A stretch of 64,000 nucleotides of DNA from NCBI GenBank assembly GCA_001804815.1, contig MHBI01000025.1:62001-126000 (forward strand), written 5' to 3'. The translations under genes and the position numbers were made by a program. The DNA comes from Lentisphaerae bacterium GWF2_50_93. GTDB taxonomy: Bacteria > Verrucomicrobiota > Lentisphaeria > Victivallales > GWF2-50-93. Of the stretch, positions 44,930 through 57,600 are shown piece after piece; position 1 is the first letter of the stretch, and every line of letters begins with the position of its first letter. The notes below the pieces were generated by a model. That model saw only the letters and a program-made list of their open reading frames with translations, was not told the origin of the DNA and searched no databases.

Positions 44930-45110
44930 TAAAGGGCGTGTAATCTAACATGGCCTGCCGCTTTTCTCAAACCATGTAGTGGAAATAGCTTAAAATCGGA
45001 TGCCATGAGGCCCCTCTTCCTAGGCAGCTAGCGGTTTCATGAGGACTTGAAACCATTTTCATATTTATTGCATTCTGCCAGGGAATGCAATATTTTATGG
45101 AAAAAGGAGT
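44930..45110 (+). other. Unexplained leader with several small hairpins
   Basis: On the plus strand ahead of the cysteine-rich gene, small stems follow one another: GAGG/CCTC near 45007, CTAG/CTAG near 45020, GGTTTCA/TGAAACC (45033-45039 with 45048-45054) and TGCATTC/GAATGCA near 45069-45090. I do not recognise a known riboswitch class. Confidence 0.35.
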
Positions 45111-45114
45111 CTCC

Positions 45115-45462
45115 ATGCGCGAAGTTTTATTCGATGTCGACCAAGTCGCATATTGCGGCCTGTACTGCGGCGCGTGCGCCAAGTATCTCAATGAAAAATG
45201 CAATGGGTGTCATACAAACGAAAAGGCAACCTGGTGCAAGGTGAGGTCGTGCTGCATTGAAAAGAAGCTGGCATCCTGCGCCGGCTGTGATGAATTCAAA
45301 GATCCAAGACAGTGCAGCAAATTCAACAATATCTTCTCAAAGCTGTTCGGTTTGGTCTTCGGGTCTGACAGGCCTGCCTGCATAGAATGCATCCGCGACA
45401 TCGGCTCTGAAGCCTATGCAAGAAAGATGGCCGCACTCAAGCTCCATGCGATCAAAAGATGA
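45115..45462 (+). CDS. Cysteine-rich DUF3795-like protein
   Basis: The 115-residue soluble protein has a cysteine pattern typical of DUF3795: YCGLYCGACAKYLNEKCNGC, then WCKVRSCCIEKKLASCAGC, and later C residues at QCSKF and ACIEC. These probably bind zinc or an iron-sulfur cluster; no enzyme activity is known to me. I chose ATG 45115, with AAGGAG eight bases ahead, over an upstream in-frame ATG at 45085. It is monocistronic. Confidence 0.8.
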   Translation: MREVLFDVDQVAYCGLYCGACAKYLNEKCNGCHTNEKATWCKVRSCCIEKKLASCAGCDEFKDPRQCSKFNNIFSKLFGLVFGSDRPACIECIRDIGSEAYARKMAALKLHAIKR

Positions 45463-45525
45463 CTGAAATGATTTCAGAGTCTGATAATTTACCCAGAATG
45501 TTATTGCTCTTATGTCTTTAATAAC

Positions 45526-45568
45526 CAACCATCCAGCAATCCAGTAATCCAGTAATCCAATCATCCAT
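45526..45568. repeat. Single CCATCCAGTAATCC array
   Basis: CCATCCAGCAATCCAGTAATCC units recur here in the minus-strand sense of the GGATG motif, between the DUF3795-like gene and the giant gene's terminator. Confidence 0.6.
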
Positions 45569-45640
45569 GGAACGGCTGTGATCCGTTTCCCATGCTATAT
45601 TCTGGATTGCCCCGTAAAAAGCACCATCTATTCATCGGCA

Positions 45641-45672
45641 AAAAAAACGGGGCGGTTAAAACCGCCCCGTTT
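45641..45672 (-). terminator. Strong intrinsic terminator of the giant gene
   Basis: AAACGGGGCGGTT pairs perfectly with AACCGCCCCGTTT (45645-45657 with 45660-45672). On the minus strand the stem is followed by a run of eight T residues, placed about 25 bases after the stop codon at 45695. Confidence 0.92.
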
Positions 45673-45694
45673 AAAGTTGAACCTATCGAATCAT

Positions 45695-48600
45695 CTACTT
45701 CGAGAATGAACCGACGTAGATGCCAATATCAGCCGCCCCTCCGGAGATTTCCGATGACAGCGTCTGAACTATCGTATCGGTACCGAGTTTCTCTGGAGTA
45801 TCCAGGTTGGTCAGTCCGGTATTGCCTGCGATGTTCGCAAGAACCTCAATCTGCTCCTTGGCCAGCAGCAATCCGCTTTTCTTCCCGGCGATGTTGATCG
45901 CAGAGACAACGACGACGCCTATTCCACCATCATTGACACGCTGTACAAAGACGTTGTCGACAAGTCCCTGATCCAGGAGGTTGGCGATCACGTCATCCTG
46001 GTTTACACCAGGAGCTACGTGGACGAGAAGCGGTGTAGCTGTAAGGTTGAATCCCTTGTCAACTGCATTTCCGGCTGCGGCACCCTCGAAGCCATAGAGG
46101 AGGAAATAGAGTCCGGAATCAAGCCTGTCGGTTATCTTCGTGTCCGAAGAGGCGGCAGAGATGGTATCCTCATACCATTTTGCCTCAATGCCATCATCGA
46201 CCACGCCAGCCTCATTGAAACCCCTCCTGATGTTGAGATACGTCTGCATCCCATCGAGATTGGCGGCATCGCCTAGGTCTACAACCGTGCCGGAGAGATA
46301 TTCAGCCATGTCGAAGAACTTGTTCTCCTCCATGCTGCTCTTCCTGGTCTTCACTGTCCAGCTGGCGCTTCCGCTTTCAGGGAACGATGTGACGAAGAAG
46401 TCGAACGTATGCTCTCCCTCGCAGGTGATATTTGCAGTATAGGTCCAGATTCCATTCACATCGGTCTTGGTCGTCAAGTATGCTGTAGTCTTTTTGATCG
46501 GATCCCTCACCTGGACGACTACATCCTTGATTCCCTTGTTGTCCTGGTCAACCACTTTTCCTTTGAATACAGGCTTGAAAGGAGCAACCATATTGTCGAC
46601 AGGTGTCTGCGTCAGCACGACATCGGTCCGCGAATACAGCCTGATGGAGATGTCCACATCTGCGAAAGGCTTGACAGCCTGGAACAATACATACCAGGTG
46701 CCCGGCATAGGATTGGCCACGACCAGCAGGTCCTTCGTAATTCCACCGGCAATTGTTTCAACGCCCTTGGCATTGAATACCGTTGTCGTCGGGAATGTAT
46801 TGAACTTGGCGAATATGTCGCAGTCACCGTCACCAGTCGCCTGGTTCTCAGCAGTTGCAACAAGCCTCGTCGTGCCTACCGGAACATTAGTTATCTTGAA
46901 CATAGTGGAGTCTGTCAAGGTATCAGTATAGGCAACTGTAAACATATCATCGGTAATTGCGTCAAGGTCGGTCGTTGTCGCCATGCCGGCATAGCCCGAC
47001 ATCGCAGCACTGGGAAGGCTGACCTTTCCGGCTGTGCCATTGTTCGCCTTCACGCGATATGAATAGCTCGTGCCAGGAACAAGTGCTCCATCGCTGTCGA
47101 CATAGAACAGATCCGTGACATTCGATGCGATTGGCAATCCATAATCCAAATCCAGAGGGCCTTTCCTGTAGATCATATAATCCTCGGCAAGCGGCACTTC
47201 AGCCCAGGTTATCCTTATGAATGAATATTCTCCCTTGCTGGCTGTCTTCATGACAGGAGCTGCAAGAGTCGCCGGAATAGTAGTCGCAGCATAGCCGCTG
47301 TTCGCGAGGCTCAGTTTCGACTGGTAGACGTTATTGTAGTCCGCATCGACCCAGTAGAAGTATTTCGTTCCATCCACCATTGTGTCATCATAGGCGAATG
47401 TTGAAGTCGTATTTGCTACAAGCGCTACAGGCTTCGGATCAGGCAGCGTAGCATCATCCGTCCTGTATACATTGTAGGATGTCGCGCCAGGCACTGCGGC
47501 CCAGGTAATCTTGACCTTCATGTAGAAGGTTCCATCGCTTGCCGTGACTGTTGCAGGCGCGACGTTCTTCAGTTTTCCTGAGTCATACTTGCTGAACAAC
47601 ACGCTTGCTCCATTGTCATTCTGTGACTTCACCCAGTAATAGTAGATGCTGGCCAAGTCGAGATCGTCGCCCATGTCCTCATACTTGTAAGTTATCGTCG
47701 TACTTACTGCATCTATTGTTTCAATCAGCGTGGCGTTCAGTGGATCAGTGTCATCCTGTCCCCTGTAAAGAAGGTAAGACGTGGCACCAAGCACTTTCGG
47801 CCAGGTGACGACAATCTTGTCGAAGAAGGTGGCATCAGAGGCCGTTATGGCAGTAGGTGCAACAGGAACCCTTGAGACATATCCGCTGTTGTTAGCGCTG
47901 AACAGGCTTGGTCCCAGAGTGGAGTTCTTCGCCCTCACCCAGTAGTAATAGGTCTTGATATCATCAAGAGGGGAATTGTCCACGAAACTGCTGTCAGGCG
48001 TCTCTGCGATCTTGGTGGCAGTCGTTGCAATATTGGCAATGACTGTGATCTTGGCGTCATGCCTCCATACTTCATACATCGAAGCCGCCTCAACATCCTT
48101 CCATGTCACGATTATTTTGTCAGGATAAGTTCCATCCGAAGCCGTGACCAAGGTAGGTACAACCGGCGCCTTCGTGTAGAGCTTGGCAACCAGGGACACG
48201 CCGGTGTAGGCGCTCTTGCCTATCACTGAGATTATGTACGTCGCACCATCTGTCGGAGGATCATACCTCACAAGTTCAGCATTGCCCGGATTGCGGCTGT
48301 ATTTCAACTCGGTCGTGGTTTCACGCAGAACTTCGAGGTCGCAGTCGCCAGTCCCCTTCGATGTCCTGATATCGAGAAGAACGCTCAGCGGCACGGTCGC
48401 CGATGACGCAGGAACAGTTATCTTATATTTCCTTATGCTTCCCGCTACGCCTGAAAGTGTAACAGCAGTACCGCTCTTGATGACGGTCTCGGTCGAAGCA
48501 ACCGTGTTGCTGCCCTCTTTCGACTCGCTGAACGCGCTGTAAAGCGGCGGATCGTCGTTGGTCATCGCCTTTACCCAGTAGTAGTACTGGCAATAGGTAA

Positions 48601-51600
48601 CGGCCGGGAAAATATCCGGATACTGGTATGTCGTCGCCACTGTCTTCAGAACAGGCGCACCTACGGGTAAAGCCAGCTCAGGTGAATTGACCGTTGACCT
48701 GTAGACCTGATACGCGAAAGCGCCGTCCCCGGCATCAATAGTCCATTCAACATTCACCCTGTCCGTCTGGTCATCGGATGCAGTCAACGTCAGAGGCTTC
48801 ATAGGAACACTTGCACTGCTACATTCGATGTTCAGATTGACATTCGCATAGGCGTCATATCCATACACCAGGATGTACCAGTCGCCTGCTATCGGACTGG
48901 TGACCTCTATGAGTTCCTCCCAGCCTACTCTCGTCGATTTCGCGTAATAGTCAGTTGTCGACGGTATTTCTCCCGGCTTGACGTAGATGTCGCAGTCGTC
49001 ATCTACCGTGGCGCCACCCGCGTCCGTAGTCCATACCTTCATATATGTGGTACCTACAGGAACATTGACTATCCTGTACACGGTGGAGGATTCAGCCGCA
49101 CCAGCAATGCCCACCGAATCCGCAGGCGGGGTCAGATCGTTGCTTGAATCGTAGAAATTGGCCGTGACCGTCGCATCGCCCATGAGTGTGACAGTATTTG
49201 CGTTTGTAGTCGCAGCGGCACCGAGTGTCGCATTTCCGGTGACAGTCCAGTTCGTGAAGACTCCTGCAACCCCATCGGCCGCAGATATATTGACTGCCGT
49301 GGCGGTATCGACGACCGACGCGCCTGCAACAGGTGTTGTCGTGCCGTCGCCATTCGCAACCATGGTCAGGTTCGCCTGGTCATGCGCGAAGTTGGCGCTC
49401 AGAGTCACACTTGAGGCGTGCAGGCCGTCCAAGGTCACTGTGGTCGCAGCCGAATTGGCATCAGCTATGGTCGCAAGGCCTGCATCCAACGTCCAGTTCA
49501 CGAAATGGTAGTTCTCGTCGGCAATCGCCGTGATTGGAACCGCCGTTGCGGTATTCAATGGATTGGCACCGGTGAATTCGGCATTTCCATTCACAGGCGG
49601 ATTAATTGTGAGCGTAGCGGTATCTCTCGCGAAGGTCGCAGTGACAGTTGCAGGGCCAGTTAGTGTTGCAGTTGTCGTAGCATCATTGACGTCAGGAATC
49701 ACGACATTTGCAGGATTAACCGTCTTCGTCCAATTGACGAAGTGATGGTTTGCATCAGGCGTCGCCGTAATATCCACGTTGTCTGTCATATTCACAGTAT
49801 TTGCACCAACGGCAGGAGTTACACCGCCGTTTCCGCTCTTCGCCATCGTCAGTGTCGTTGTGTTCAGTGCGAAGTTCGCAGTTATTGTAACTGCGGAACC
49901 GTGTGCGCCTGTCAGTTTTACCGTAGTTGACGCGGTTGTCAGGCTTGTGACTGTCGCTGATCCGGTCACGGTCCAGTTGACAAAGTGGTTGTACTGGTCG
50001 GCTACAGCCACGATCGGGATCAGTGTCTGCGTATTGACCGGATTTGCGCCGGTGAACGTGGCATCTCCATTTCCAGTCTCAGCCATGGTCAGGGTGCCGG
50101 TATCCCTTGCGAAGTTCGCAGTCACGTTCGTTATCGCGGTGATTCCGGTAAGCGTAAGCGGATTCTCCACTCCGACATGGTCGCCTGTCCATCCCGTGAA
50201 ATGGTAGTTTGCCGCAGGAACAGCCGTCACCGCCGTGCAGTCCGCATTGTGGTTGATGATCTGCGCCTTGGTTCCAGTAATCGAGCCGTTCGCACCCGCT
50301 GTGAACGTGACGGCATATGTGTTTATTGCGAAGTTCGCAACAAGATCCGCTGCTGCGGTAACATTCGTGACCGTCAGTGCGGCATCGGTACTGAAGATTG
50401 TCGTACCCTTCTTCCAGTTGACAAAGTGATAGCCTGCAGCAGGAGTCGCGGTCACAAGTGTGCAATCGCTTCCATGGTTCACGGTCTGGGGCGATGTTCC
50501 TGCAAGTGTACCATTCGCACCCGCTGTAAATGTCACATCGTATGTATTGATTTCGAAGAGAGCCTGTATGGTCGAGCTCTCATACATGGTCAAGGTGGTT
50601 GTAGGATCAGAAGTATCCACAATGTCCGCTGAACCCGCTATTACTTCCCATTCGACGAAATGGTAGCCGGTAGCCGGCGTCGCCGTTATCGCAATCGCCG
50701 TGGCGCCCTTCTTGGCAATGTCGCCGACCACAGGAGATGTAGTGCCTTGTCCAACCTTGGCCATGGTAAGGATGATATCCTTCTTTGCGAAGTTCGCAGT
50801 GACTGTCGAATCTGCAGTAAGAGTGGCTGTTGTCACTGATGCATTTACATTTGTCACCGCCGCGTATGTCGACTTCGTCCAGTTGACGAAGTCATATCCA
50901 GGCACCCCTTCCGCTGAAATGTTGATAGGCTCGCCTTTCAGTACGGTCACATTTCCTGCAGGTGGAGTAACAGTTCCGGTGCTTACGGGCAATACCGCCA
51001 TAGTCATGACTGCACTTCCAGACCCTGCAATCCTAGCAATGAAGGTGTCGGAATCCGTCGATATGAAGTTTTCAACATCGAGGTTGACGTTGTCAATCCC
51101 GATGCGTCCCGCCATGAACAGGTTTCCGCCTGCATCGACGTCGATGCCGAAATTGCGCGGATCTGCGGAATTGTAGGAGAGCACCTTCTTCGCATACGAA
51201 CAGACACCGCTAGCATTGAATTTCGCGATGAATAGGCCATTTGATATATCGTAGAGCTTGATGGCTCCGAAATCTGCGCCTGAGGCCGAATCGAAATATG
51301 CACAGACATATGCATTCCCAGCAGCATCGACTGCAATCGAAATACTATCAATCCCGTCCGCCACTGAAAGCTGCTTAATCCACTGCGTATTCCAATCACT
51401 TCCGAGCTTACCGAGATGGAACTTCTCAATTCCGCTCATGTCGTCCGGCAGATCGAATCCCCCCAGGCTCATGCCTCCATAATTGACGCCAGCAAAGTAT
51501 AGGTTGCCAACATTGTCATACTTCATTGACATGATGTAGCTCCCCGACAGTGCTTCGCCAGATGCTCCTATTGCGTCCAGGCAATTTCCAGATGCATCAT

Positions 51601-54600
51601 ATTCAGCGATGAAGCTGCTATAGTCCCTTGTGTTTGAGACCGGATGGTCGCCAAAGTCAACGGTACCGAGATTCATTATGTAACCGCCAATCGACACTCC
51701 ACCAAGCGGATTGACCGCCACCGAAGTTACATAGGCGTTAATGGGCATGACGTCATCCGACGAACCTGCCCCCTGCAGCCATTGGCAGACGCCGGAGGAA
51801 TCGAGTTTCGCAAGGAAGACATTGGTGCCGATTCCGACCTGGTTGACGGACTTTGACTCAATTGTCAGGGGTCCTATCCAGAACATTCCGGTGATGTAGA
51901 CATTGCCGGAACTGTCGACCGCAAGGCTCCCGGAGTTGATGCCGGCATCATTGACCTGCCGGACCCACTGGACGGTGCCGGATGAGTTAATCTTGGTTAT
52001 GAAGATGGAGCCTCCGGGGGTGCTGACCAGGGCCGGCAGGGCGCCGAACGTCGCGGTGCCAGAGAAGTCACCGGCGACATAGATGTTGCCCGATGAATCA
52101 ACTGCCATGGTCCTGGCGGATATCGTCGTATCACTGCTGGCCGGATTTGCCGCCATCGTACAACTACCGCCTGGAGAATATGTTGCAAGATAAATGTCCT
52201 GTCCAGGGCCGACGAAAGTGAGATCCTTCATTCCGAAAGACACATTAGAGGACATCACACCTGTAACTATGGCGCTGCCGGACGAGTCGGTCTTGATGCC
52301 GCGCGGCTCATTGTTTGCATCGCCAGCCGTGCGTTTCGCCCACTGGAACGAAGGTGCGAATATCGCATTGACAGATGCTTCATCGGTAAAGTCGTCAAGC
52401 ATTATATTGGCTGATGGGCTCGCGATGTCCATAGGAGCCATAATTTGCAAATTATCCCAGTTCTGGAACACATACCCCGCGCCGAATGTCGCTGTAAGTC
52501 CTACAGGCTCATTTCTGTTGACCAGCACTATTCCTGCCGCAGGATCAGTCGTGCCGCCAGCGGATGGCAGAACTCCAAGATGCAGAGTCGCCTGCGTGTA
52601 CCTGAAGTGGGCGGTGACTGACGCGTTGTCGCTGATAGTGACATCAGTGCTCGCCATCATATCATCCGATATTGCCGCAGGTCCGGACCAGGTCCATCCA
52701 ATGAACTCATATCCGCTGTTGGCCGTCGCTACGATTGGAGTTGGAATTGTAAAAGGCGGATTATCAATATCAATGACCTGGGTGGCTCCGGGAGAGACAG
52801 TTCCGGCACCTGCCGGTTCCGTGAACATCGTCAATGTCGCCTGACTGGAGAACGTGGCATTAATCGTGGCATTTCCAGTTATATAGGCGGTCGTATTTGC
52901 GGAATTGAGATCATCAATCGCCGCATCCCCCAACATGATCGTCCAGTACAGGAACCTGTTTCCTGGATCAGGCATTGCGTTGATAAAAATAGGTTCGCCC
53001 TTGTTGAATGTCATCGGGGGATCCAGGGGCATGACAGGCATTGTCGTACCGTATCCTGCGACAGTCATCGTGAGGTCGGCAGTTCCGATTGCTGCGAAGT
53101 TCGCAGTGACAGTCGCATCTCCGGTCAGAACAACGCTTGTATTTGCAAGCCCGGCATTAGCGACAGTTGCATTCCCGGAAACCGTCCAGCCTGCGAAATA
53201 AGTTGTCAATATATCTGTCGGCACCGCAGTTATCTGCTGTGACTCACCGACGGACAGAGCATTGCGTCCGGTTGGCGTGACACTACCTAGGCCTGACACG
53301 GCCGTTGTCAGGAAGACGGTCTGGTTGGGTGCGAAGTTCGCGGTAACAGTCGAGTCGCCTGTAAGTCTGACGTAGGTTGGTGACACGTAGGCATCGGTGA
53401 ACGTCGCGTTCTCCACCGCAGTCCAGCCGGTGAAGTGATACCCGGCAGCGGCAGTCGCGCTGATCTGGCATGGTTCGCCTGATGCAAGAGTTATAATGCC
53501 GCCTTCCACAGTTCCGCCATATGACGGGCTTGCGACCTGTGAAAGCCTGCAATACACTGCGGAATTCTCAGCGAAGTTCGCTGTGATTGTCGCGTTGCCG
53601 GTAAGAGTCGCATATGTGACCGGCGAGTTGGCATCCACGATTGTCCCAGCTGTCTTGGTCCAGTTCACGAAGTGATATCCTGCTCCGGCCTCCGCCAATA
53701 TGAGCGTTGGCTCACCGCTGGTCACAAGCACCGGATGCGCCGGTTCAGTGGATCCGGAGCCGGTGACTGCAGGAGTGAGGGTGAATGAGGCACCGTCGGC
53801 ATCAAAGATCGCAGTAACGGTCGCATTGGAGGTAAGCTTGACGCGTGTCTCAGGAGAGTTGGCACTGCCCAGTGTGGCGCCTGCCGTCTTTGTCCAGTTC
53901 ACGAAATGGAAACCTGGCTGGGCGGTCGCGGAAATATCTGTCCACTCGTCCGAATAAACCTGCACTATGCCTGATGGAGAAGATGTACCGCTGCCGGAAA
54001 CTGCCATAGTAAGATCATAGAAGGTGGCTGTGTTCAGCGCTGCGTTCAGTGTGACAGTCGCATCACCCGTGAGGGTAACTGTCGTCTCCAGAGCAGTGGA
54101 ATCCTCCAGTATCGCCAGTGAACTGCTCTTCGTCCAGTTCACGAAATGGTAGCCTGTGCTGATCTCCGCCGATATATTGAACGGCTCGCCTTTAAGGACT
54201 GCCATTGTTCCGACCATCGGCTTGACGTCCGCGCTGTCGGCTGTTCCAAGAGCAAGCGTCAGGTTCGCATAGCTGGCCGCACCGGGCAGCTTGGCGATGA
54301 ATACATCGCTGTCGGACGTGAAAACATCCACATCCAGATCCACAGGGTCAGGATTAGTTATCCTGCCTGTCATAAGCAGGTTTCCGCTTGCATCGATGTC
54401 TATCCCGAAGGCGCGGTCAAACCCTGAAATGGAACTGGTGGACACTACCTTCTTCGCGAACAGGCATCCGCCCGTTGCGTCATACTTCGCAACATAGAGT
54501 CCCGAATCCATGTCAAAGAGGGTTATTTCACCGAAAGCGGTCCCTTCCGGAGCAGCATCGAATGCCGATGATACGAAGACATCTCCCGAACCGTCCACGG

Positions 54601-57600
54601 CGAGTGACACATTGTCGCTTAAGCTCTGAAGCTGCTGCATCCAGGCAACATTCCCAGAAGAACTGATTTTCCCAATATTCGCTTCACTTACCCAGCGCCA
54701 GTCGTCTGGAAGTTCAACTCCTCCAAGACTGATGTTTCCTTCGTTCTTTCCGGCGAAGTACAGGTTGCCGTCCACATCGAAATCCAACGCTACTGCGGAT
54801 GCATTGCCTCCAGTCGAATTCATCGCACTCAGGCAGGTTCCGGATGCATCATAAGTGGCGATGAACATCCTAAATTTAGTCATGTCTCCTTCAAGGTCAA
54901 AATCTCCGAAGCTCACCTCGTCGATGCCCGGCGATAATGTTCCGCCTATCGCAGTATTGCCGTCCGCATCGACCGCGACAGCCAGGCTTAGCACATCTAC
55001 GTCGATGCTGCCGCCAGCCGTCTTGATCCACGTACAGTTGCCATCAGTGTCCAGCTTGGCCAGGAATGAGTTGGATTTCATACCGATCCGGTTGACAGTC
55101 ACGTCTGAGATGGTCAGCGTTGGCATGCTGAGAGTACCTGTCAGATAAACGTTACCTGCCGTATCCGCAACAAGCCATTCGGAAGTGGTCGTAATCTCGT
55201 CAATCTGCTCCACCCACTGCAGCACTCCGGAGGAATTGAATTTGGCGACGAAATGCGAATTATGAATGTCAGTCAGCGGTGTAGCTCCGAACATCACATC
55301 TCCAGTAAAGCTGCCGCCGACATAGATGTTGCCCGTTGAATCGACTGCCAGACCGGTGGGTGATATGTCCGACATGCTGGACGCGGGATTGAACGCCATA
55401 GTACAGGCTCCGGCGGAATCGTATTTCGCAATGAACAAGTCCTGTCCGCTCACCCAGGTAAGATTGAAACTCCCGAAGCTGGTATTGCCAGCCATGGTAC
55501 CGGCGACAAACACATTGCCGGCTGCATCAGTCTTGACACTGCGCGGTACGCTCATTCCGCCGTCCGAACGTTTCGCCCATTTGAATGAAGGCGCAAAGAA
55601 TGCAGTGACAAAAGCCTCGTCATCGTCGATATCAAGATTTATGATTGTGTTTGCGCTTGTAAGATCCCAAATTCCGCCAATACATTCAGGTCTTGCCCAG
55701 TTCTGGAATGTGTATCCGGCAATCGGAGTCGCGGAAATTGGAACGTCTTCCATCCTGTTAATTGTGCTCGTCCCAGCCGGAGGATTTGTCGTACCCCCAA
55801 CCGTGGGAAGCGATGCCATGTGCAAGGTCGCCTGCGTATATCTGAAGTTGGCGGTGACGGATGCGTTGTCCATGATAACGACATCAGTGCTTGCCAGCAT
55901 ATCATCCGATATTGTCGCAGGTCCGGACCATGTCCATCCAATGAATTCATATCCGCTGTTAGGCATAGCGTTGATTGGAGTTGGGATTGGGTCATTAATA
56001 GTAAGCGACTGCGGCGAGGCAGGAGTAACTGTTCCGGCACCTGCCGGTTCTGATAATACCGTCAACGTCGCCGTGTTCGTGAAATTGGCAGTTATTGAGG
56101 CATTGCTGGTCATATATGCTGTCGTGAATGCGGAATTTCCGTCGGCTATCGACACATTTCCGGAATTTATTGACCAGTTGAGGAACTTGAAACCGGCCTC
56201 AGGATAGGCCTCCAGGTTTATTACCTCTCCCTTGTCGTACGTCATCGGCACACCCTCGGCAGGATTCGTCGTCCCGCTCAGCGCAGGCACAACCGCAACC
56301 GTAAGATCAGCCATGCCGCCCGCCGCGAAGTACGCAGTGACGGTCGAATCTCCGTACAGCACGACGTTCGTCTGCGGGAGCCCGGTGTTTTCAAATATAG
56401 CATTGCCGGACATTGACCAGTTCACGAAACAAGTAGTGATCGGATCCGTTGGTATCGCAGTGATCTGCTGGGATTCACCGACAGACAGGGCTGTCCGCGA
56501 AGAAGGCGTGACGGTACCCGCGCCGGAAGCGGCCATCGTCAGGAACACCGTCTGGTTGGTTGCGAAGTTTGCAGTAACTGTCGCGTCGCCTGAGAGCCTG
56601 ACGTACGTGGTCGGCAGGTTCGCATCTACAAATGTGGTATTTGCAGGCGACGTCCAGCCAGTGAAGTGGTAACCTTCGGCGGCCGTCGCGCTGATCTGGC
56701 AAGGTTCACCGGAAGCGACAGCCACGGTGGTCTCCATGGTGGTTCCGCCAAAAGTCGGACTGGATACAATAGTAAGATTATAGTACGCGGTATTCGGTGA
56801 GAAGTTTGCGGTGATGGTGGCGCTTGCCGTCAGGGTCGCATATGTCTCAGGGGAACTTGCGTCAACTATGGTCGAGCCCGCACCCGCAGTCCAGTTCACG
56901 AAATGGTAGCCGGCACCGGCTTCGGCAGTTATGGGCATAGGCTCACCGCTGCTCACAAGAACTGGATGTGAAGGCTGAGTGGAGCCGGATCCTGAAATCG
57001 CCGGAGTCAGCGTGTATGACGCACCGTCAAATGCGAATTCCGCAGTGACTGTCGCATCGGCGGTCAGTTTGACGCTGGTCATTGGCGAGTTAGCACTGCC
57101 AAAAGTGGCGCCGCCTACATTCGTCCAGCCCACGAAATGCGAACCTGCAGAAGCAGTTGCGGAGATCTCTTTCCACTCATCAGAATAGACAACACATGAC
57201 GGAGAAACGGAGCCGCTGCCCGTCAGATCCATTGAAAGATTATAGAATGTGCCGGTGTTCAGGTCGGCTTTGAGAGTCACGGTCGCATCGCCAGTAAGCG
57301 TCACTGTCGTGTCCAGTGCGCTGGCATCAGCAATTGCGGGGGAGCCGGACGTAGAAGTCCAGTTGACAAGATGGTAGCCCTTTGCAACTTCGGCGGAAAT
57401 GTTGAACGGTTCGCCTTTCAGGACGGACATTGTCCCGATCATCGGACTGACTTCCGCGCTGTCGGCTGTTCCGAGGGCAAGCGTCAGGTACGCATAGCTG
57501 TCCGCTCCGGGCAGCTTGGCGAGGAAGGTGTCTGAACCAATGGAAATGAAAGTTTCTGCATCAAGATAGAGATTGTCGACAGTTATCCATCCGGCCATGT

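Noticed and set aside
44764..45114. SAH or SAM riboswitch upstream of ahcY
   Set aside because: I looked on the minus strand for the conserved SAH-riboswitch core and for SAM-I landmarks and saw neither; the spacer is mainly a GGATG array.
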